DNA of 10,941 nucleotides from Choanephora cucurbitarum (Eukaryota; Mucoromycota; Mucoromycetes; Mucorales; Choanephoraceae), in assembly GCA_025331435.1 (NCBI GenBank), contig JAIWNI010000331.1:1-10941 (forward strand). The letters are read 5' to 3'. The first letter of the stretch is position 1, and each line of letters starts with the position of its first letter. The translations under genes were made by a program, and so were the position numbers. This document shows positions 1 through 7,731 of this stretch, piece after piece. Under the pieces are notes generated by a model. It was not told the origin of the DNA. It saw only the letters and a program-made list of their open reading frames with translations, and made no database searches.

Positions 1-2034
1 GAAATGGCCTCCATATGGTGAATCATGGTAATGCTGCATTATCTGTTGCTGCAGTTGAGTTGGGACCACAATGTGCAAACTGTTTCTTTTTGGGTTGTGA
101 GCATTATTGATGACTTTGTACAAAATGAGATTGCTGATTGTGTATCCTGGATGTTGTTGTATGTTGCTCTTGATTGCTTGCAACTTACTATCCTTTTCTT
201 GTTCTTCTTGCCAGTCTACTGCTTCAAAGGCATTCACATTACCTGGAAGTGGATGTCTCGATAGTGCGTCAGCTGCATTGTTTTTGGCACCTGGTACATA
301 TATCACTTGAAAATCGTAAGATTGTAAGAACATACACCAACGCCAAATTCTTGCTTGCTTGTCCTCTTTTGTCTTGAGAACCCATTGAAGGGAAGAGTGA
401 TCAGTGTACACCAAAAAAGATCCATGTTCTAAGAACTGTCTGTGTTTCTTGATTCCAAAAACAACAGCTAAGCATTCTAGCTCTTGAATGGAATAATTCT
501 GTTCGTGAACTGTCAATGATCTTGAGGCATAAGCTAAAGGATATGGCGCATCGTCGTAACGTTGGCAGAGAATGACTGCTATTCCTGCTTTGCTAGCTGC
601 GTCGCAATGCAACTCAAATTGTTTCTGAAAATTGGGTTGTTTGAGCGTAGGCAACAGGCAGAGATCATTCTTCAATTGTTCAAAAGCACACTGTTGTTCT
701 TCTTTCCATTCAAATGATACATCCTTGCGTTTCAACCTTCGCAATGGTTCCGTTTTCAGCTGGTATTGAGAAATAAAGCGTTGGTACACTCCAGTCATAC
801 CTAAGAAACGTTCAAGTTCCTGTAGTGTAGTTGGAGGTGGATATTCAACAATAGGCTTTATCTTTTCGGGATTTCCTTTGACACCTTCACCGGAAATGAT
901 AAATCCTAGATATTCCACCTTGGGCAGGAGCCATTGACATTTGCTTAGTTTGATAGATAAATTGGCCATTTTCAATCTGTCAAGAACTAATCTAATGTGT
1001 TGAATATGTTCCTCTAGAGATGAAGAGAAAATAATACTGTCATCCATATAGGCTATTGCAAATGAGAACCTGTATGCACCAAGAACACGGTCCATGAGGT
1101 TTTGAAAAACCATGGGTGCATTCTTCAAGCCAAATGGCATAACATTAAAGACATAGAACCCGTTTCTTGTTACCAAGGCAGTCTTTTCTTTGTCTTCTTC
1201 TCTAATGGGTATCTGGTAATAACCTGAAGCAAGATCAAGTTTAGTAAAGATTTTTGCTTGTCCTAAACTTTGTAGTGCATCATGGATATTCACAAAAGGA
1301 TACTGAATAGGAACAGTGATTTTGTTTAACGGTACATAGTTACCACAAGCTCGAATAGAGCCGTCTGGCTTTTCCACCGGTCGAACGCTTGATGCCCAAT
1401 TTGAGAATTCTACTTTTGTCATGATGCCATCTTTCACCATTTCATCTAGTTTGTTGTTGACTTGTTGCTCTAGTACCGGATGAAATGTGCGTGGTTTTGC
1501 AAAGACAAGTGCATTGTCGCCTGTATCAATAGTGAACTCTACTAGATGTGTGACCGACGGTTTGTTGGGGTTGGTTGCTATGACATCTTTGTACTCTGTG
1601 AGAATCATTTGTGTAATCCTTTGGCTATTTTCCTCATGTTTTTCCATTGATTGAATCTGAATGTGTGCACTATTCAAAGGGATAATAAAACTTTTTTCTT
1701 TGACATAAAGTGTAATTATCTTCTTTTCAGAATCAATGATACCCTTGAGTTTGGAGATAGTGTCCCAGCCTAAGATTATAGGCTTCGATAGTCTCTTGAT
1801 TACATGTGCTACCAAGGGCGTTCCCCAAAAGTTAAAGTGAGTAGTGCCAATGGTCTGTTGGATGTTATTGTTTGCATCCCTGTACGTCACCGTGTCATTT
1901 GTGTTCACTTTCGCTTTCAATTGATTTGCTGTTTCCTCATTAATTGCCGTGACTCCAGCACCAGAATCCCAAAGGGCTTCAATCTTGTGACCACTAATAG
2001 TAATGCTAGGAATGAGGCAAAACAACTTTATCAT
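1..2034 (-). CDS. pol: Ty3/gypsy Pol polyprotein, partial (protease, reverse transcriptase, RNase H, start of integrase)
   Basis: The frame is open for 678 codons from the ATG at 2034 to the window edge, with no stop. Residues 20-27 (ALWDSGAG) hold the retropepsin active-site Asp at 23, and ILGWD near residue 90 fits the C-terminal protease motif. Reverse transcriptase starts near residue 166, includes LDLASGYYQIPI and MPFGLKNAP, and has the catalytic YMDD box at 329-332. RNase H follows with Asp478 (HCDAAS), ELE at 518-520, TDHSSLQ with Asp545, and ADALSR ending at 593. The last residues (HDSPYGGHF) match the start of the integrase H2C2 zinc-binding region. The same frame is open upstream to about 2124 and so overlaps gag by about 119 nt; pol is +1 relative to gag. 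Expression by +1 frameshifting, as in Ty3, or by reinitiation is possible; no slip site could be fixed. The gene copies the element's RNA into DNA and processes its proteins. Confidence 0.92.
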   Translation of the reverse strand, partial: MIKLFCLIPSITISGHKIEALWDSGAGVTAINEETANQLKAKVNTNDTVTYRDANNNIQQTIGTTHFNFWGTPLVAHVIKRLSKPIILGWDTISKLKGIIDSEKKIITLYVKEKSFIIPLNSAHIQIQSMEKHEENSQRITQMILTEYKDVIATNPNKPSVTHLVEFTIDTGDNALVFAKPRTFHPVLEQQVNNKLDEMVKDGIMTKVEFSNWASSVRPVEKPDGSIRACGNYVPLNKITVPIQYPFVNIHDALQSLGQAKIFTKLDLASGYYQIPIREEDKEKTALVTRNGFYVFNVMPFGLKNAPMVFQNLMDRVLGAYRFSFAIAYMDDSIIFSSSLEEHIQHIRLVLDRLKMANLSIKLSKCQWLLPKVEYLGFIISGEGVKGNPEKIKPIVEYPPPTTLQELERFLGMTGVYQRFISQYQLKTEPLRRLKRKDVSFEWKEEQQCAFEQLKNDLCLLPTLKQPNFQKQFELHCDAASKAGIAVILCQRYDDAPYPLAYASRSLTVHEQNYSIQELECLAVVFGIKKHRQFLEHGSFLVYTDHSSLQWVLKTKEDKQARIWRWCMFLQSYDFQVIYVPGAKNNAADALSRHPLPGNVNAFEAVDWQEEQEKDSKLQAIKSNIQQHPGYTISNLILYKVINNAHNPKRNSLHIVVPTQLQQQIMQHYHDSPYGGHF

Positions 2035-3015
2035 TGCTTGTGATATGAGCAATATCAATTGAAAGGTGAGAAGTGTTGAAGTCGGCTTGTCCATTGTGTT
2101 GTTGAGATGATGATTCTTGCACTTCTACATTATTGATTCCATGTTGTTGTCGACGCTGATTTTGGTAATTGTTTTGTTTATATCTTTTTGGCTGAAAGTT
2201 GTGTCTCTTTCTACAGTCTTTTGTACGATGTTTACCTTTACAAAAGTCGCAAATAGGATTACCGAATCTGTCATATGCTCTCAGCTGTTGTGTCTGATTT
2301 GTTGCAGCTTGTTTATTATGACGTTGTTGGCTGTGGTTTTTGTGATGGCTGTACTTATGTTGGTGGCGTTGCATGTAGTCGATATCCATGGGTGTAGGCT
2401 CATTTGTGTCTACCTGCGGTTCATCTGCAAGCCTTGCCCTATCCTCTAAGTCAATTGCTTTGTCAATAACTTTCGCAACAGTTTCAAGATTCAATGTTTC
2501 AACAAGAGCAGTTAATGTCAGTCTTGTCTCTCTTTGATACAAAGATTGAATGAAATAAGTGATTTTTGTGTTTTCTGTATACTTCTCAGTTATTCTTTGT
2601 AAGAGGTTTTCCCATCTTGAAGCATGTAAACGAATTGATTCCTTAGGAGGCTGCTTGCAGTTTTTTAAATCTCTCAGAAGTCTCTGATTATCAACTTCTT
2701 CAGATAAACCAAAACGTTTAAGCAGGGCTTTCTTGAGTTCAGACCAGGACGATACTGTAGAGAAAGGCAATGTTGGAATCCATTCTTGAATGAGAACAGG
2801 CATATATCTTGTTAGGTGAATTCCGCAACCATTCCATATCTGTAATTCCATGACTTTTGGCTTTTTGTTCAAAGTCATAGAGCCAGATACGTAGACTGTC
2901 CTGCAAGAGATAATGTTTCATAGGGATAGATTTTGCCCTTTCATGTTGCAGATAAAGAGCAAAATCAGAAGTAGGAAGGGCCTTGTGTTGGAGGTGTAGT
3001 ATGTGCACCAGACAT
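2006..3015 (-). pseudogene. gag: Ty3/gypsy Gag (capsid and nucleocapsid) with two apparent frame breaks
   Basis: Gag builds the virus-like particle and packages element RNA. Three overlapping frames carry coherent Gag-like sequence. The first is open from 3246 (first ATG 3015, MSGAHTTPPTQG) and closes at 2965-2967. The second is open from just below a TAA near 3017 and carries the SLRIWLYDFEQKAKSHG segment to about 2830. The third carries LIQEWIPTLPF, SSWSELKKALLKRFG, a basic Gln/His-rich tail and the zinc knuckle, ending at a TAG at 2006-2008. Each switch is +1, consistent with one extra base or two missing bases near 2975-2990 and near 2830. The knuckle CDFCKGKHRTKDC has spacing CX2CX3HX4C, one residue shorter than the usual CX2CX4HX4C. 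The upstream stretch 3246-3016 is Ser/Pro-rich (SPPQPSPKRPRGAY) and may also be coding. Sequencing error or an intron could explain some of this, but no good splice sites were found. Confidence 0.78.
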
Positions 3016-3235
3016 ACTTAATGCGTCACTATCGAAGTCGCTTGGAGCTGTATGAAAAGAGTTGGGTGACGAAGGTTCTGATGAATGAAATAAAGAAGTT
3101 ACGGGAAGTAACTCGAGACCAAAAAGAGTAGTAGATGTGAGAGCAGAGCTCTTGTATAATTGATGATGTGAGTATGCTCCACGGGGGCGCTTAGGAGAAG
3201 GCTGTGGAGGAGAACTGAGAGACCGCTTAATGGTG

Positions 3236-3344
3236 AATGGGTAGCCTCACCATGTAAAGATGAGCGGTGTGTAACAGTTAAAGAGGAGATGAAAAGATAA
3301 TTTTATTCAAATTCAGATTACAATTTTGAAATACCAGAACACAA
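3236..3344 (-). repeat. Possible LTR 3' end and primer-binding site of the gypsy element
   Basis: In the element's sense the stretch contains GAATAAAATTATC, which could be an LTR polyadenylation signal. It then reads TGTTACACACCGCTC and TTTACA, followed at once by TGGTGAGGCTACCC. An LTR ending in CA next to a TGG-initial primer-binding site is the expected layout upstream of gag. The second LTR is outside the window, so the repeat cannot be confirmed. The matching tRNA was not identified, and TGTTACA just upstream is an alternative LTR end. The left part of the LTR may have been cut off by the hAT insertion. Confidence 0.3.
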
Positions 3345-3352
3345 TATTTAAA

Positions 3353-3364
3353 TAGTGTTCCAAA
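3353..3364 (+). repeat. hAT left terminal inverted repeat
   Basis: TAGTGTTCCAAA is the exact reverse complement of 6521-6532. The TAGTG start resembles the CAGTG/TAGNG starts common in hAT elements. A nearby GAACAC at 3337-3342 makes a local inverted repeat with GTGTTC at 3355-3360, which blurs the exact left edge. Confidence 0.7.
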
Positions 3365-3386
3365 TAAAATAGTAGGGGTTTAAATT

Positions 3387-3506
3387 ACTTGGAAATATTT
3401 CAAGTAAATACGAAAATTATTTACTTTGAAAAAATTCAAATAATTATTTTATTTGATTTTTTCATTTTCAAATGAATTAGCGATTTACTTGAAAATATTT
3501 TGAAAT
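3387..3506. repeat. hAT left subterminal palindromic repeats
   Basis: Several near-palindromes share a TTGAAA-TATT-TCAA core: ACTTGGAAATATTTCAAGT (3387-3405), TTTGAAAAAATTCAAAT (3425-3441), and ACTTGAAAATATTTTGAAAT from 3487. Related units lie inside the right end (6343-6440). In hAT elements such subterminal repeats are typically transposase or host-factor binding sites; that role is inferred here. Confidence 0.55.
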
Positions 3507-3606
3507 CATTACGTCAGTTACGTCATGTAGGAATATTTGCATGAATTTTGCTCGCTGTCAATTTCTTTATCATCATACGTAGATCACTTTATATTATACT
3601 TCTCTA

Positions 3607-3698
3607 GCATTACGTACAAGCGCACAAAAGCATTACGCAGGATCATCTTTAGCTGTTACGTAGAAGCATTTTAAAGCATTACGTAGAGGCATTCAAAA
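3607..3698 (+). repeat. Four 23-bp direct repeats (GCATTACGTAGAAGCATT type) in the hAT promoter
   Basis: Copies start at 3607, 3630, 3653 and 3676, exactly 23 bp apart. Each begins GCATTACG (CTGTTACG in the third). Three of the four then read TACGTA; the second reads TACGCA. The array ends 5 bp before the TATA box. Further TTACGTCA-like sites lie at about 3508-3525 and TACGTA at 3576-3581. The regular period and position just upstream of the TATA box suggest a binding-site array controlling transposase expression; the factor is unknown. Confidence 0.7.
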
Positions 3699-3702
3699 GT
3701 AG

Positions 3703-3710
3703 TATATATA
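3703..3710 (+). promoter_or_regulatory. TATA box of the hAT transposase gene
   Basis: TATATATA lies 89 bp upstream of the transposase ATG at 3799 and directly after the 23-bp repeat array. It is the only strong TATA-like string at a suitable distance. Confidence 0.55.
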
Positions 3711-3798
3711 GTAGATCACAATAAACAATAAATGTCCTTATAACTTTTTTACTCGTTATTTTCCCCTGAATATCTCTCCTGAATCAAATATCTTTAAC

Positions 3799-6149
3799 AT
3801 GTCTTTCAACAACTTGTCCAACCAACAATTCACTTCTGAAGAATATGAAGATGCCCGCTCAATGGCTACTGTTAACGATGAGTTCTCTGTGGATGCTTCC
3901 GAGGAATCTCAAGAGCAACCTGCTCCCAAGCGTAGAAGATGTTGGGCATTAGTACACAACTATGCCACCGAGAACCCTGTCAATACCTTCACTTGTAACC
4001 AAGGAAGCTGCAAGGCTGTCTTCACCGGTGGTATTACTTCCAATTTGTTGTCCCATTTGAAAAAGAAGCATCAAATCGATCAAAGAAAGGGTAAATAGTT
4101 TGAGAATTGAAGTCTTTTATAAGTACAAACTAACACATAAATAATAACATAGCCGAAGAAGAACATGGAAGAAAGAATGTTGTCACCAAGCAATCGTTCA
4201 GAGAAACTCTTGTTCGCTTTCTTTTGACCAACCAACTCTCCCTTAACTTGGTCAACAGTGAATCATTCAAAACTCTTTGCACTGACATTCGAAATGCTCC
4301 CAACAGCGAAACAGTTCAACTGCCTAGCGACACAACTGTTGTCAATGAAATCAAGTCAATGTATCAACAAATGAGGCCAAAGATCTCCGAGCTTTTGCTC
4401 AAACAAAGAAGAATCTCCTTCACCGTTGACTGCTGGACTAGCATGATAGCTACTGGTACTGGTGACTACATGGCCATCTTAGCCCACTTTATTGATGAAG
4501 ACTGGACGATGAAGCAAGTACTTGTTGGCTTTGAGCCATTAGCAGAAAGACATACAGGTAAGAACGTACTCTATTGCATAATGATTTAAAATCTAACGAC
4601 GTCTTATAATTTTAAAATTCAGGAGAATACCTTGGTGACGTTTTCATCAAAACACTCAAAGACTTTGACATCCAAAACAAGCTTCTCTGTATTACTTCTG
4701 ACAATGCTTCAAACATGCAAACCATGGCCCAGCATATTGAATACGCACTTTCAGCTGAATCAGGCTTCAGCAAAGATCAAAACTGGTTGCCCTGTTTTGC
4801 TCATGTGCTCAACCTTGTGGCAAGATGTATCTTGGACAATGGACTACAGTACGATGCACCAGAAAACAACAATGACCTAGAATATGAGGAACGTGCTGCT
4901 TTTGAACCCAATGATACCAACAATATATTGAGCAAATTGCGCAAAGGTATCACCAAGATCAGGTCAGTTAACTTACTACTTTCTTAGCATTAAATCGACT
5001 AAATTTGTTTTGTCTAGAATTTCTTCCAATTTGGCCAGAAGCTATAACGATGTTTGTCGCAGGGTTGATTTACCCACCGTAAAGCTAGCCCTGGATTGCA
5101 AGACTCGATGGAATTCCACTTACAACATGTTGGAGGTAGCTCTTGGGCAATTGGTTGCCTACAACCGCGTGTTCAAAGATTTGGATGCAAGAGACAAGGA
5201 CCGTTGTCTGGAGATTAACATGCCATGAGGAAGAATCTCTTAGAAGATTACGGGATGTACTAAAGCCATTGAACGATGCTACAAAATGGGCCTCTGCTTC
5301 AAAGTAAGATGATTGTATAAGTTCTTGTTGTCATTATACTAAGTGTGTTACTTTTGTCACAGATATCCTACTATTGGTCGCACCTGTCTCTATTACGATT
5401 ATGTCTTTTGTGCTCTTGAAGAGGCCATGATCAAAGCCAAGTTTGGTTGTTTAGACGATGAACGAAAAAAGGTGTGCCTAGACGAAATCCTATCCGAAAG
5501 AGAAAGCATAATCAAGTCAAAACCATCTGGCCTGGACGAACTTGTCTTGAAGGGATGTCTGGTGGGATATGAAAAGTTGATACGCTACTTCTCCAAAACC
5601 GAAGTTTGTAGCGCTTATGCTATTGGTACTGCAATGGATCCTCGTCTGAAGCTAGGCTTGTGGGAGAAAGACCACTGGAAGCAGTATGGCTACTCTGCTT
5701 CAATCAACGTCAGGGCAAAATGGGTAGACGAATACCAACATATCGAAGGTACTTCTGGCTCTCTTGCTCTGGATGATGATAACGATGATGACGATGAAAT
5801 GGCCGACTTGTACGCCAAGTTCTCAGCAGATGAACAAGTCTCTCGGGTAGGCAATGCTCCTGACGATCTTCTGGATGACTACTTGAAGACACAGCACAAG
5901 AAGATCAGCAGTGCCGATGAGGTAAAGGAGGTGGCGTTCTGGAGGGCACATAGCGAACAGGGCAGCAAGTATTATCCGTTGAGCCTGATGGCAAGAGACT
6001 ACTTGGCTGTCCCAACAACAAGTGTGAGTGTTGAGAGGGTGTTCAGCACTGCTGATCAGCTGATCACCAAGAGAAGAAATAGGCTCCTTCCTGAGAATGT
6101 TAGAAGAATGATACTTTTGAAGAATTGGATGGAGCATCTTAAACAATAG
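3799..6149 (+). CDS. hAT transposase, five exons, one frameshift in exon 4
   Basis: Exons are 3799-4090, 4153-4557, 4623-4962, 5018-5303 and 5363-6149. The introns are 55-65 nt with GT-AG ends. A BED-type zinc finger spans about residues 50-97 (CX4CX14HX4H). FTVDCWTS carries the first catalytic Asp at 190, ITSDNAS the second Asp at 259, CFAHVLNL follows at 290-297, and DCKTRWNSTY at 372-381. The hATC region starts at YPLSLMARDYL, and SVERVFS supplies Glu665, so D, D and E are all present. The summed exons are 2110 nt, one more than a multiple of three: near 5221-5228 the frame hits a TGA while the +1 frame continues (CHEEESLRRLRDVLKPL) and joins exon 5 in phase. Without that base the protein would be 702 residues. 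As read, it stops after exon 4's first part and lacks the Glu and hATC. The enzyme would cut and paste the element; the BED finger binds DNA. The lesion could be real or a sequencing error. Confidence 0.88.
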
Positions 6150-6215
6150 TTTGTAACAAATTTCCTTTTTTTTATATATTATATATTTACTACAAAACAA
6201 AGTCTTCTTAGACCT

Positions 6216-6221
6216 AATAAA
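6216..6221 (+). terminator. Polyadenylation signal of the hAT transposase gene
   Basis: AATAAA lies 67 bases after the TAG stop (6147-6149), following a T-rich and TATATA-rich 3' untranslated stretch. It is a fitting canonical signal; use is not shown by sequence alone. Confidence 0.45.
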
Positions 6222-6342
6222 CACAGTTTGTCAAAAAGAAATCTTCTATAAAAAGAGTAATTATGTATGAAAGCAAGTTAATAAGATAGAATGGAAAGCT
6301 TTCATTGGTTGAATGGAACGGATAAATTTTATTGCGAATTTG

Positions 6343-6440
6343 ACAAGTACTTGGAAATAAATAAAATAAATAGTCATTCATTTGAAAATATTCAAATCAA
6401 CTGAATTATTTATTTTAACTGAATTCAAATAAATAATCTA
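6343..6440. repeat. hAT right subterminal palindromic repeats
   Basis: CAAGTACTTGGAAATAAAT (from about 6344), the palindrome ATTTGAAAATATTCAAAT (6380-6397) and CTGAATTCAAATAAAT (about 6419-6434) use the same CTTGAAA/TTCAAAT vocabulary as the left end. This supports a common element and gives candidate transposase binding sites. Confidence 0.5.
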
Positions 6441-6520
6441 CTCATTATATTTTAAAGCAAGTGAGTTGTATTTGAAAAAAAAATTATTTAAAAATCAGAA
6501 AAATCAATTGGAAGTATTTT

Positions 6521-6532
6521 TTTGGAACACTA
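6521..6532 (-). repeat. hAT right terminal inverted repeat
   Basis: TTTGGAACACTA is the exact reverse complement of 3353-3364. It sits about 370 bases after the transposase stop codon and directly abuts the coding fragment on the minus strand at 6533. Confidence 0.7.
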
Positions 6533-6872
6533 AGTACCACTCCAATACCATCTCGGAGTTCTCGTTCCACTTCTACAGCATCTTTTGCTTAGATGCGGCT
6601 CCGGATCGACGAGCATGCAGGGCAAAATCTTCGCCAATGTCAATCCATTCCCCAACGCCAGCCCCATCATCTTCGAAGTGGAAGAGGCTAGCGTCTACGC
6701 TTCGGCTAGCTCTCATGGCACGAGCGCCTTTTCCAAGCTTCTTCACATAAGCATCGTAGGCCTTGGAGTTCGTTGCCTCTTTTTCATCAGACGTAATTTC
6801 TCTGGCTGTGGTTATTCTTCTGGTACGTTTGCCAGTGGGCTTGACTTTCAATTTTTTGAATAAGGTGTACAT
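6533..6872 (-). pseudogene. Broken N-terminal fragment, possibly of a KDZ-type transposase protein
   Basis: From the ATG at 6872 a 99-codon frame runs to a TAG at 6573-6575. It has a basic start (KKLKVKPTGKRTRRITTAREI), a KAYDAYVKKLGKGARAMRAS segment, an acidic FHFEDDGAG patch and GEWIDIGEDFA. After the TAG the same frame continues for 13 codons (KWNENSEMVLEWY) and then meets the hAT terminus at 6532. The KQKML-stop-KWNE...VLEWYL stretch resembles the WxxxxxxLVxxYL-type start of fungal KDZ transposases with an N-terminal cysteine-cluster region, but this is recall of a pattern, not a match. An earlier ATG at 6950 adds a hydrophobic leader that looks non-coding. The rest of the gene is absent beyond the hAT element. 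The fragment nature is clear; the family is tentative. Confidence 0.4.
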
Positions 6873-6950
6873 GCTGATGATATTTTTTGAATTTAAAATA
6901 GAAGAGAAAAAAAGGGAGATACAAAGAGATTTGGATAATGTTTTTGTCAA

Positions 6951-7330
6951 TCATCTGGCTTTTAAATTTCGAAATTGCTGCATGATAAGGTATTTTTTAC
7001 TGGACAGAAAACCTTTATTCATACAATATTCTATAGGGATATAATTCTCTTTATGTTTAATTGTTCATATAGCATTTAATGAATTGTACAGAGAAAAAAT
7101 TAAAAGTAAATATGTTAAATATATAAAAATATGAGCTATTATAGTAAAAATTAGATTTTATACGTAAGAATTAGATATAATTTGAGTCATTAAAATGTAC
7201 TAACTTCATTAACAAGAGCTTTTAAGTCGTTATACTTTGCACTATTATTCCTCCATACTAAATGCAATTATTTTTTAAAAAAAAAAGCAATTTAAATAGA
7301 TGAAAATACAAATAGCACTGTAAAAAAATT
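6951..7330. other. AT-rich intergenic DNA, no gene seen
   Basis: The stretch is strongly AT-rich with homopolymer runs (for example around 7273-7289) and no coding frame of credible composition on either strand. No RNA gene or clear repeat was recognised. Confidence 0.6.
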
Positions 7331-7331
7331 A

Positions 7332-7600
7332 GGGGTCGTTTAAAGGTTTTTTAAAGGTCAAAAGACCCCGATTTTAAAAGGATAAATGTCGAAATTAAAG
7401 GTTATTTAAAGGCTAAATTGTCGAGGTTTTTTAAAGGTTTTTAAAGATTTTTTTGCATTCGCCTGCAAAGGGTCATTCAGAGATCTTTTAGAGGTCATTT
7501 CGAGGTTTTTAAAACGGGTCCTTTATTGGCCTTTATTTCAGGGTTTTTCAATGGTTTGTACATTCAAAAAAAAGGTCTTTTAGAGGTTCAAATTAAACGC
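7332..7600. repeat. Field of degenerate AAAGGT/GAGGT repeats with about 11-bp spacing
   Basis: TTTAAAGG-type units begin (at AAAGG) at 7342, 7353, 7397, 7408 and 7433, with close variants at about 7422 and 7443. They lie mostly 10-11 bp apart, then degrade into TTTTAGAGGTC and TTCGAGGTTTTT forms up to about 7590. A GGGGTC (7332-7337) faces GACCCC (7364-7369) as a short inverted repeat around the first pair. No coding frame crosses it. It could be a subterminal region of a decayed DNA transposon or a simple-sequence expansion; its neighbours do not decide. Confidence 0.5.
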
Positions 7601-7706
7601 ATTTTATTGGTTATAAATGAATGTCGTTAATTATGCTTGGAAAGCTACATAATCGCTTCCAGCCAATGCTTGTCGAATCGAAACAGCAGATATAAGGAAA
7701 AAACAT

Positions 7707-7712
7707 TTTATT
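7707..7712 (-). terminator. Polyadenylation signal of the unknown minus-strand gene
   Basis: AATAAA on the minus strand lies 19 bases after the TAA stop at 7732-7734, a fitting place for 3' end formation of the gene above it. Confidence 0.4.
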
Positions 7713-7731
7713 CAAGCAAAAAAGAAATCAA

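Larger units (their letters stand above)
1..3344 (-). mobile_element. Ty3/gypsy LTR retrotransposon, 5' part, runs off the left edge
   Basis: Reading leftwards, the order is a possible LTR end and primer-binding site (about 3249), gag with a zinc knuckle, aspartic protease, reverse transcriptase, RNase H and the start of integrase. Protease-RT-RNase H-integrase order is the Ty3/gypsy (Metaviridae) arrangement; in Ty1/copia integrase precedes RT. Most of integrase and the 3' LTR lie beyond position 1. The right limit is set by the hAT element starting near 3345-3353, so the 5' LTR may be cut off there. The pol frame is undamaged while gag carries frame breaks. The family call is firm; the outer limit is inferred. 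Confidence 0.88.
3353..6532 (+). mobile_element. hAT-superfamily DNA transposon, nearly complete
   Basis: Perfect 12-bp terminal inverted repeats (TAGTGTTCCAAA) lie at 3353-3364 and 6521-6532. They extend imperfectly to about 21 bp (TAAAATAGT against AAAATACT). They enclose AT-rich subterminal palindromes on both sides and one five-exon hAT transposase gene, giving an element of about 3.2 kb, normal for an autonomous hAT. No clean 8-bp target duplication abuts these ends. The best candidate, GAACACAA (3337-3344) against GAACACTA (6525-6532), would shift the edges by 8 bases. The flanks differ: gypsy leader on the left, a transposase-like coding fragment on the right. Confidence 0.8.

Noticed and set aside
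25..377. Short plus-strand frames opposite pol
   Set aside because: They are antisense shadows of the RNase H and integrase coding sequence.
3607..3698. The 23-bp repeats as a CRISPR array
   Set aside because: No conserved repeat-spacer layout, a eukaryotic gene context, and only the eight-base head is well conserved.
5823..6224. 133-codon minus-strand frame
   Set aside because: Antisense to the hATC-encoding exon 5, which has clear family motifs on the plus strand.
3330..6550. AATACCA at 3330-3336 and 6544-6550 as a target-site duplication of the hAT element
   Set aside because: It would place the ends 17 bp outside the left and 11 bp outside the right terminal repeat, and the added ends do not match each other.
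6466..6863. Plus-strand frames crossing the hAT right end and the broken fragment
   Set aside because: They cross the element boundary and lie antisense to the more protein-like minus-strand frame.
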